A stretch of DNA of 64,000 nt, from the NCBI GenBank assembly GCA_021234155.1, contig JAJEKV010000003.1, forward strand, positions 14,492,386-14,556,385, read 5' to 3'. Origin of the DNA: Isoetes taiwanensis (taxonomy: Eukaryota; Streptophyta; Lycopodiopsida; Isoetales; Isoetaceae). Positions 56,186-64,000 of this stretch are shown in pieces. The stretch's first letter is position 1. Each line of letters opens with the position of its first letter. A program made the position numbers and the translations under genes. The notes below the pieces were generated by a model. That model had not been told where the DNA came from. It made no database searches and was given only the letters and a program-made list of their open reading frames with translations.

Positions 56186-56825
56186 GTATAAGAGAAAGCC
56201 CCTCCGGGCTTGATTCATTAGAGGAAAAATGAGATCACATTTTGTCCCATTAAGGGATGCTTAAAATGGAAGAGCTCCAGTGTATTTCATTCCAGTATTA
56301 TGTGGCAACCTGTAATTAATGCAACTGCAACTAACTTCTGTAGTATCTTTTTTTCATTATAACTTTTGATCCAGAACTCCGATTCAAAAACTTTTTGTAG
56401 CAATGGGTTCGTCTTCAAAATATCTATCTAGAGTAACCCATTCATACATCTTTTATAATATAAATGTACAAGAAATAAGCAAAAAATCATATTTTCTAAA
56501 GGTTAACGCATATGACCATATTGAAATACATCATAACCATATATCATTGGAAAGATCTTTTCATTTCACATCTAATGCAACAAACGCCGCAGCATTTTGA
56601 TAAGTGGATCAAAAATTATGTGGGGAAAACAATAGCAATGAAGTTGTTGGTGCTGCATTAATTGCAGTTAATAGAGGGTAGCCATTCCATTGGAGGATTC
56701 TTATAGGGATGAAATGAGATCTCAAATTTCCTCTAATGCCGGAGGGGAAAGCTGGCCGACGCGCGGAGCGCGGAGGCCTGCTTGACCCTCCGGAATCAAG
56801 CCCGGAGGGGCTTTCACCTAACGGA
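56186..56825. mobile_element. Foldback (long inverted repeat) element, about 640 bp
   Basis: The left arm, from about 56186 (TTTCGTATAAGAGAAAGCCC, then CTCCGGGCTTGATTC), and the right arm, read on the other strand from about 56825 (TTTCCGTTAGGTGAAAGCCC, then CTCCGGGCTTGATTC), are inverted copies. Similarity continues inward through ATTAGAGGAAA, GAGATC, CAATTAATGCA and TTTTGATCC. The right arm has about 59 extra GC-rich bases after GATTC, so the left arm has a deletion. There is no ORF. Confidence 0.75.
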
Positions 56826-57052
56826 AAAGATGACTGGAGCCAATCCAGCGTCGCCACGTGGCGATAAAAATCAAAACAGCAGGTGAAAACAGCGGAATAA
56901 AATCAGAACGCGGGGTAAAAATCAGAACGCAGGGTAAAAAATGACAGAACGGAGGGTAAAATCCTTGCACGATTTTCAGAAAAAGAAACAGGGACACGTG
57001 TCACGATGCGATTAGAGGATAGGGCTGGATTGGCTCCAGTCGTCTTTTCCGA
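56822..57052. mobile_element. Second foldback element, about 230 bp, abutting the first
   Basis: CGGAAAAGAYGACTGGAGCC plus AATCCAGC occurs at 56822-56849 and, inverted, at about 57024-57052. The inside has CACGTG-containing palindromes (CGCCACGTGGCG near 56856, GACACGTGTC near 56995) and three imperfect copies of CAGAACGCGGGGTAAAA (about 56905-56960). It is MITE-like; no target duplication was established. Confidence 0.7.
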
Positions 57053-57879
57053 AATGAAAATATACTGCTTCTTTTTATAACCCAGATGCCAGCGCCACTT
57101 TTATTTATATGTATTCCTATACGAATACCCCAAACCACCTAAATCTTATGTTATAAAACTACGGTTCTTGATCGCGCAAACATTAGACCATGGAACAAAA
57201 AACCCTACGCCCCTAGCCCTACAACCTCGCCCCACACAACACGTTATCTTTCTACGCATTTTCATACGAATACTAGCCTGTACACATTGCACATATATGT
57301 TATATAAATCTACGCGAACCTTGAATTGTCAACATTATTATGAGATTCAAATACCAACTTTGACAGAATTATTCATCTAAGTGTGGCAAGATATTCATAG
57401 ATTATTTCATTGTTCTCAAGGCTTTGTTATATGTGTGGATGTGTAAATGTATAAGTACATGCAACATATACATAGATCAAAGCCAAATCCCAACACAATT
57501 AAACGAGAAAAAAAGGAGAATGGGCTAAATTGGAACCCTCTTCCTCTTACAGAACCAATGCAAGTGAAGGTAAGTTTTGTATTTCTTAAACAAGATGAAA
57601 TGTTCTCACAACAAATACCATTTGTGCAAACTATAACCACTAGGGGAACATTTACAAAAACCCATGGAGAATATAAGTATGCCATTTATCTCATAACCCA
57701 CCAAGGATATAAGTACTCCAAGGGCATATTTTTACTTTGTAACTAAGGTGTACTGTATGACACAAGACAAGATATATTTTGTATTACAACACCATCACAT
57801 TATATTGAGGGTGCATTTGTGGGTGGTCTAGGTTAAAAGAGGTAATTTACATTAGACATACGTTAGGCATACAACACTC
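57053..57879. other. No recognisable gene
   Basis: AT-rich sequence with chance ORFs only. It lies downstream of the carbonic-anhydrase-like gene and probably contains its 3' UTR and terminator. No clear polyadenylation signal was singled out. Confidence 0.35.
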
Positions 57880-59167
57880 CTATTTACAAGAATATACAAC
57901 TCTGCCTTTAAGCTCCTGAACAAAACGGGCATTCCCTCCCTGCAAAGACCGAACCATCATAAACATGCAAGAGAAAAACGGACGGAAGGAAAGGGATCAT
58001 ACTTACACCAAGAATACTCTGAATGGACTTAAGCTGCTTCAACGAGACTGTTCGGACCTGAAAAATCTTTCCAGATTCAGTGATCTCCAATGAGCATAAG
58101 CAAATAAATTACTCACATTTTTGGCAATAAGCCACAGCACGTTCTCTGTACAAGGTGGGGTCGTCATAGAACCATGATAAAAATAATAATGATTTCTCCT
58201 TGTTAGCTGCGGAGGATTAATGATACCCAAGTCGATGGTTTTACTGCCGGATTTTGCCCTTGATTTAGATTTAGATTTAGATTTAGATTTGGATTGGGAG
58301 TCTGAGTCATCCAGATGTTTTTCAATCTGCAAAACGCTCTGTCTCAGACAAACACTTGCAAAGTAAAGACAGAAACTTGTTGATGGAAACAGTTACCCGT
58401 TCGATAAAGGAATTTTGGCGACCAAGTCGATAGAAGAGGGCCAAAATGATTTTTTTCCCATGTCGATCAACATGCTCGAATTGACCTTCCAATGGAAACC
58501 TGGACAAGGAAGATGAAGAACGGAAAAAGGACTTAAAAAAAAAGAGGAGGCAGCTAACTTAGATAAACTTGCCTGGAACCATTAAGAATATGTTCACTTG
58601 GAGAATGAATGCGGAAGCTACGAAGCTGAAACCTGTGGCCTCTAACAAAAACACTGCCGCCATGACCGGCTCTGCGACGGGGGCCAGTAAAATCTACCTG
58701 GAAAAAGGCAAACAAATCATAAACTATTGAATAAAAATATAGCAGAAATCAGAAAGCAGGGCAGGGCGAACGAAGTGTTTAACTTACGTGCAGAAACGAA
58801 GGACCGAAAGTCAAGTTGGCTGTGGAAGGATGATAGAGGAAGCCAATCCGACGGATGCATTTGGAAGTAACGTTTGATGGGACAACGTTGATGGGCGACT
58901 GATAACAGCCAATCTGGCAGCTTCTCCAGGCGGGCTTTAACTTACCCCAGCTGCCGGGCCCGTTAGGCCCAGCGCTGTAGTCGAATCCTGCGAAACCCAC
59001 TATTAATTTAAATAACAATTCTGCCTGCAGCATAGGCCTACTGCTCAAGTATGTCCAAACGAACCAAAATCCAGTACCATACCTGTAGCAGTGGCGCGAC
59101 AGCATGTAAGAAATGCCAGCGCCATAACCATCACGTCCAACGGAGGCCATGTTGCAGGAGGGGCCAT
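57880..59167 (-). CDS. Alpha-carbonic-anhydrase-like protein, seven exons, probably catalytically inactive
   Basis: Exons: 59167-59083, 58987-58788, 58697-58573, 58499-58397, 58326-58117, 58057-58007, 57939-57880; total 834 nt, 277 residues, all phases consistent. The chosen ATG gives a signal peptide ([20 protein letters not shown]), as in secreted plant alpha-CAs. Family motifs follow: [43 protein letters not shown] and NARFVQ. The zinc sites are altered: the usual H-W-H before SPSEH reads R-I-H, and the later His of the LELH strand is Gln (LEGQFEH), so two of three ligands are lost. Carbon dioxide hydration is therefore unlikely; binding, structural or storage roles are known for such relatives. 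Intron 3 uses a GC donor. Exon 5 has a Lys-Ser repeat coded by AAATCT units. The frame is open throughout. Confidence 0.88.
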
Positions 59168-59294
59168 CGTTTGCAGATGCCTATGCCGCTGCAGCATCGG
59201 AATCAGAGTAGCGTGATGCCCTTGGTTTGGCCAGTTTTAGCCAACTCCCAGTTCCCTTGTACAGGTGTTGCTTTCTATATTAGTGTCTTTGGAT

Positions 59295-59318
59295 GAGGAC
59301 CACTTGTAAGTGGTCCTC
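59295..59318. other. Perfect 11-bp inverted repeat upstream of the carbonic-anhydrase-like gene
   Basis: GAGGACCACTT and AAGTGGTCCTC are separated by GT. It lies about 130 bases upstream of the ATG, close to a TATA-like TAATATAG (about 59277-59283 on the minus strand). It could be a dyad operator-like site or a transcript hairpin. Confidence 0.5.
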
Positions 59319-61006
59319 CTTCCATTATCCACCACAGACAAAACAAATCTAGCAGCTCCTCAGTACCCTCACTAATTATTATGTGTTAATCTCCATGCAA
59401 TCTCGTCAAATTCTGTGGGCTAACAATTATAATCTTTTGTTGTGACAGAGACATGTAAAAGTTGGTAATACGGATCTGGGCATTTTAGTAGCCCGTCAAT
59501 TTATGCCCCCTTCAACATTTCAACATCCATGAATGTTGCTCCTGTCATGTTACTTCATTAAATGTTTCTCTTGGCGCTGTGTACATTGATGTGTATTGAA
59601 TGGTTCAAGCTCATATTTCTCAATTTTTTTATACATTTGTCTATGTCTAGTGCATGAACTTTTACGTTTTGAAATTGACAATAGAGCTTTATTCACTAGG
59701 AGCAAGCATGTCTTTAGCATAGAATGGTATTCAATGACAAGTTTTAAGAAACCACTTAAAATGACTAAAAGCACCCGAGCGTTGTCATTCCAATATGTGT
59801 AAATCAAACTTTAGATAGCCAAAGCTTTTAATACATTTAAAGGATGGGAATTAAATGTAAATTTGCCTAAAAAAATGTATCACATTCTATCCAAGACCTT
59901 GTGTGAGTCCATTTTTGAAAAATAATTGCTAGATGTAAACCATAGGTAGTGAATGTTTATGATCTCTTTTTTAGAGATGGAAAAATATCTTAAACATTCA
60001 GGCAAACAATGTGATGAACAAAAAAGTAGATCCACCATGTATTTCCTTTGTTGTACATTATATATGTAGAGCAACAAGGTAGGTTATTTGTGGCTTGTTG
60101 ATCAATGCTTTGAGTAATCTAAACTGGCTAGAATCCACTTTTGATCTACATTAGCAAAAGAAACCATAATATGAAAGAGATATTGATGAAAATTTTGAAG
60201 AGTACCTTTGCCACAATTAGTTAAACTCAAAGGCATTTAGAACAATTATTCTTGCTAATAACTCCTATAAAGACTCTATATTGATTCTAGCACAATATCC
60301 TTCCAAGGACGCTATATTGTCATAGATCATTCTTGCATGACTCAAATCAACGAAACATTTAGTGGCCTCGGGGGACCATTTGGCCTCGAATCACTATTCT
60401 AGCGTAATCCTCTGGCTGGCTTGAGTAGGATGAGTTAGCTATTTAGTAGGTGCAAATTCACTGTTTCATCGCAGTGTATTAGCAGATAAATGATTGGCAT
60501 GGCCAATTCATTATTTTGTGGTTTGTGGCATACCCTTATGATGGCTATTTGAGTTTTATGGATGAAGGATAGTGGCAAAAAAATGGCTATTTTAAGGTAT
60601 AGTACATTCCCTAGAGAACCACAAGCTTGTTATATCCTTGGGGGTCTTTATTAGCGCCTTTATCTACTTACCAAATGTAGTAATAGTAATATCTATCATA
60701 ATTAAAAAAAAAGAACAAAAAACAAAAAGATCTAATTGAGTTTTCCTCCTTTGGATTTATTGAATATAACTTGAATTATTAGGTTTAAGTGAGCATATAG
60801 TTTGAGATGTTAGAATAAAATGAATGGGTATGTTGCTACATCTACATATGTTGTTTGTCTAAATTTGACCACTTTAAGCGCTCAAAATTTGAAGAAGGAA
60901 TCACCTTTTGGGTTAGATATATATTGAAAAAAAGATAGCAAAAATGACTCAAATGTGGGTTCTAGAACAATATCCTTCATATGGATTATTCTTACAAGGG
61001 GTTTGT
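59319..61006. other. No recognisable gene
   Basis: Very AT-rich DNA with chance ORFs only. No repeat or RNA gene is seen. Confidence 0.4.
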
Positions 61007-61028
61007 CGCGGCGGCCAAGGCCGCCGCG
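61007..61028. other. GC-only hairpin in AT-rich DNA
   Basis: CGCGGCGGCC and GGCCGCCGCG are separated by AA, a perfect 10-bp stem made only of G and C, in a region otherwise very AT-rich. It may be the end of a small inverted-repeat element or a strong RNA hairpin. No function can be assigned. Confidence 0.7.
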
Positions 61029-61116
61029 CATGTCTTTTTACGTGTAGGCGTTGTGTGAGAATATGGATGGGAGGATATAGTTATAAGAGGAAAAATGTAT
61101 ACGCTATTGATTGAAT

Positions 61117-61770
61117 CTAAGACGATTTCAAGTTGGCTATTTTATGTAGCAAAGTGTTACATTCAGTTGCCCAATCAATGGGATTGATTGCTTGATTAGC
61201 AATTTTTTGTCTTTGCCTATTCATGTAGTTAGTTTGTACGACCGTTAGATGGAATATTCGATAGGTCCATGTTGGTTTTTGGATTTCCCTCTGGTACGTT
61301 GCTTTGAATCTGTTAATTTCACTTGGAGAACATACCTGGCAATATTGTAACAGAAGAAGTGTGGTTAAGCAGTGTAATTGAATATGAACGTTTTGGGAGT
61401 ACCTTTTGGACGTTTCGGTGTTCATGTGGCATGTGTCACACCAGAAGTGGGAATCTTTTTCGGTTGCTTTCTTATGGCATGAAGTGCAGGCCTGGTACCA
61501 CATGGTTTGATCTGGATTGATATAACTTATGCAAGCTCGCACGGTGAAGTCCATGGGCTTTGCCGAATAAAGAAGAATGTGTAAGTATATGGGAAGAAGA
61601 TTGGAAATGGAATGCTGTGGAGATAGAATACCTTGTTGTCGGGCATTGCGAGTGCATTAATATCAGTTAAGAATGCGTAGGTGTGTTGAGTGGATCCAGA
61701 TGTTGAAGCTGTCTGGCGGTGGGGGAGTTGGGCTCCTGCGGATGTGTATGTTGCTGTTTTCCCTTCGTGG
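61117..61770 (-). pseudogene. C-terminal part of an RPA1 (replication protein A large subunit)-like gene
   Basis: The upstream exon ends at 61632 with QHTYAFLTDINALAMPDNK|GTATTC. The next exon starts at 61557 (PMDFTVRACISYINPDQTMW) after a 74-base intron. It carries the RPA1 zinc ribbon YQACTSCHKKAT, then FWCDTCHMN (C-x2-C, C-x2-C), then KRYSQNVHI. It ends with PTWTYRIFHLTVVQTNYMNR and INPIDWATECNTLLHKIANL at 61117. Intact RPA1 binds single-stranded DNA in replication and repair. About 30 residues expected after RYSQNVHI are replaced by an unrelated hydrophobic stretch, probably a frameshift. The N-terminal OB folds are not seen upstream, so this may be a fragment. Helitrons can also carry RPA1-like genes. 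Confidence 0.6.
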
Positions 61771-61852
61771 GCGGCCTCTTTTCTTCTGAAACAGTGCCAT
61801 AGCTGATCTTTATCATCATGTTTTTCTGAAGCACTTAAAGTAGTAATCATGT

Positions 61853-61905
61853 CTGGCCTACACTCTAAATATTAATCATATTTGGCCTACACTCTCGCAA
61901 AGAAA
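61853..61905. repeat. Short tandem duplication next to the RPA1-like exon
   Basis: GGCCTACACTCT occurs twice, with TAATCATRTYT before each, a unit of about 28 bases. Confidence 0.6.
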
Positions 61906-63480
61906 AAGGGCAAGGAGAAAGGACTGAAACTGTATGATTATTCTGTCTACTGTGGTATTGTTCTGATTGTGCTATACATTGGAAGGTTTATGCACTTTTT
62001 CTCTTATTCATTTCCACAACTTCACCGTAAGATATAGGTTCATATCAATTTGATGTTCCATACATCCTTTCTTTTCAAGTTCTCCCATATCCATATGTAA
62101 CATTCCACTATGTAACATTTCACTATTCATGATATCGTATTCTGCATCCTTCTATCTTCCATTGCTCTCTCTTGCATTGCTTCTCCAGAATTTAACAGCA
62201 TATTTCCTACCATTTTCTTCCGTAAATGTCTGGTAAGAATTAGGAAAGATGAGACAACTAGCTACATAGGCAAGACTGTGTAAGGAGATGTACAATGGTA
62301 TTTACAGACTCATTATTTGTTGACGCTAATGATGGGTTCACGTGTGAAAAAAGTTTTCAGTTTCAATTGGGCAATATAACTGGAGCTTATCTCTGCATTT
62401 CAATTACATTAAGGCAATATAACTGGAGCTCATCTCTGGTGTGCAGGGTAAGAGGACTTTCATTTATTGTGTAGTCTCAGGATAGTTTCCTGTTGCCATC
62501 TGCCCTATTTTTTCATTTTTGAATTTGGTAATTTATTGAATTCATCTCTGGGTTGATATGAACACCTTTGACATGGCAGCCTTTTTAACAAAAGACATCA
62601 AATTTGTCTGAATACTTGAGAAGCCAAAGTGGATTACTTCTTGCATGAATAAGAAGAGGCATTTGAGATGCATAATCTGCAACTTTGAGAAATAACAGGC
62701 TCTTCTTTAAGCAAACATCAAAGCAATATGCATGTAAAATGGGCGGAATGCATATAATGTCCTGAGCAAAAATGCAAGGACAAAAATTACCCGTCTCATC
62801 AACACTGAGGCGGATGGCTAATGTCTGTACAGTTGGATTGTTTGCAAGCTTCAACAAAGCGGGCAAAGGAGTTTTAAAACCATTTGATTTGAGAAAGCAT
62901 CTGTTGTCGGAAGTCACGGGACAAAGGAATTTTAAAACCACCTACTATGGAAAGTTTCAGAAGCCTACATCCGGCACCGTGGTTTGCTTGAGGCCACTGC
63001 TTAGAATCTTGGGTTTCTAGATTTTGGTCGATTCATAGGATTTTCCACAATTCCCTTCCCACAGTACAGTTCTTGCAATCCCGTGTGGCCATTGTTTTCA
63101 TCACGGAATTCCACAGAAAGTCAACTATGTCACAGACCAACGAATTTGCCACAGAAAGCAACTATGTCTGCCGGAACAGAAAGCACGATCATGGCTTGGA
63201 AAAATATGAAGAGGAAGATGTCTATCGGAATGAGGGGTGCTTTAACCAATAGTCTAGAGCAAGCATCAAATATGGCAGTTAGATGCTGCAAAATCTATTG
63301 ATGGAGCTGGGCAAAAGGAATGCAGAAGAGTCCTGGCTTTTGGCTTTGATGAAAGAGGAGCCCCCAGTGCCGAGACTTCCCATATCCGAGCTTTGCAGCG
63401 GCAACGACGCTCAGAAATTTTGCAGTGCCAGGAAGAAGGAGCAACCCCAGCATATACCGCCTTCTTTTTTCGCAGACCTG
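61906..63480. other. No secure gene; one exon-like frame at 62790-62941 (minus)
   Basis: On the minus strand an open frame with GFKTPLPALLKLANNPTVQT, then LAIRLSVDETG, reaches a possible donor (G|GTAATT, about 62788). The composition suggests a helical-repeat protein, but no family is recognised. A 22-base motif (CAAAGGANTTTTAAAACCA) occurs twice, at about 62863 and 62929. Nothing else is supported. Confidence 0.3.
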
Positions 63481-63521
63481 CAGAAAAACCGCAACCCTTC
63501 TTCACACAACCGCTCATCTTT

Positions 63522-63552
63522 ATAGCCATAGACCGGTGCTTCTCGAACCTTC
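63522..63552 (-). promoter_or_regulatory. Heat-shock-type element followed by a TATA box
   Basis: Three alternating units TTC-GAA-TTC spaced by two bases (63540-63552) form a perfect heat-shock element. On the minus strand CTATAAAGA lies about 14 bases downstream (63522-63530). This arrangement is usual in plant heat-shock promoters. The transcript would run left, but the gene it serves is not identified. Confidence 0.4.
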
Positions 63553-63986
63553 CAGCAATTTTAGTTAGTATCGAGACTTAACAGATTTATTCGTGCTCCA
63601 GCTCGCTGTGGCATGGGGCCCGTCCTTCCTCCTTCTCTCCTTAGGAAGGAGACTACACAATCCAGCGGGAAAAATTCCACAAAGTTCAGTAATTCAAGTT
63701 GCATAAACCAGATTACCTGATTTTTTACGCAGGTGTAAACACAACTTTACTGAGCGCCTCGAGTTCTGACCCTAATCCTGCCGATGGAGCGTGGAAGAGA
63801 AGATACCGTGGAAATCTATCTTGCTGGCTCTCTTTATGCTATCCTTCATGCCGGAGGCGGCAAACCACACAAACTCAAATAGGAAGAAAAGCGGACACAC
63901 ACAAACTCAAATAAGAAAAGCGGACAGCTCCCGTCATCTCTCTCCACAAACCCTCTCTCCCAAACTTTTAGCCGCCACAAATCGCC

Positions 63987-64000
63987 ATGGGCTATCGGCC
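63987..64000 (+). CDS. Possible gene start, cut by the window end
   Basis: An ATG in the context AATCGCCATGGGC (63987) follows a CT-rich leader (TCTCTCTCCACAAACCCTCT, about 63938-63957) of the kind found before plant genes. Only MGYR is visible, so the product is unknown. Confidence 0.3.

Noticed and set aside
61320-61336. Splice donor CAG|GTATGT within the RPA1-like exon
   Set aside because: The only plausible acceptors are 25-45 bases away, too short for a plant intron, and the frame stays open through the site.
1-64000. CRISPR arrays, bacterial operons, tRNA or rRNA genes
   Set aside because: No regular spacer-repeat pattern, ribosome-binding sites or cloverleaf/rRNA motifs were seen; the window is eukaryotic.

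Overview
The window is nuclear DNA of a land plant. Spliced genes have GT-AG introns, and recognisable pieces include a lectin-domain receptor kinase, an alpha-carbonic anhydrase, an RPA1 C-terminus and a TrmH/SpoU methyltransferase end. Most of the rest is decayed transposons nested in AT-rich DNA. The low gene density and the mix of LINE, chromovirus and hAT remnants suggest a large-genome lineage, perhaps a fern, lycophyte or gymnosperm. That placement is inference; nothing here fixes the species.

Layout. 1-13.7 kb holds no clear intact gene: 3' ends of a non-LTR retrotransposon (about 641-1120 and 7424-7475), several minisatellites and one unrecognised decayed ORF cluster (7.5-8.6 kb). 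13.76-16.19 kb is a broken hAT transposase (minus). 16.33-17.0 kb is another non-LTR end, carrying an ORF1-like C-terminus. 18.1-25.9 kb (minus) is a Ty3/gypsy chromovirus with chromodomain, integrase, RNase H, RT, protease and gag; its gag-protease segment is tandemly duplicated. Immediately upstream of gag lies an extra gene with its own TATA box (26.16-27.77 kb), and upstream of that a histone H3-fold coding sequence with a non-H3 tail and three stops (28.53-29.25 kb).

29.90-31.87 kb looks like a hAT-type element with GAATACGG subterminal repeats enclosing a promoter, a signal-peptide ORF and a SpoU C-terminal segment. 34.9-35.8 kb is a lectin receptor kinase pseudogene. 37.76-42.46 kb is a kinase-like gene split by a 3-kb LINE, which is itself split by a 658-bp hAT MITE; both insertions have recognisable target duplications. 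A coiled-coil/RING-H2 gene with stops follows (42.72-43.77 kb).

45.1-46.7 kb has a 260-bp tandem repeat and a non-LTR 3' end. 49.8-52.3 kb (minus) is a longer copy of the same non-LTR family. 52.26-54.01 kb (plus) is a second, diverged copy of the chromovirus 5' part, which repeats the extra-gene-plus-gag order. 54.56-56.18 kb is an unrecognised multi-exon gene or pseudogene next to two foldback elements (56.19-57.05 kb). 57.88-59.17 kb is the best gene in the window: a seven-exon alpha-carbonic-anhydrase-like gene that has lost two of three zinc histidines. 61.1-61.7 kb carries the end of an RPA1-like gene, and a new gene may start at 63,987.

The two strongest leads are: (i) a chromovirus lineage with a conserved extra 5' gene, in one copy sitting beside an H3-fold protein; and (ii) a non-LTR family whose copies share a 3' end but each finish in a different short tandem repeat.
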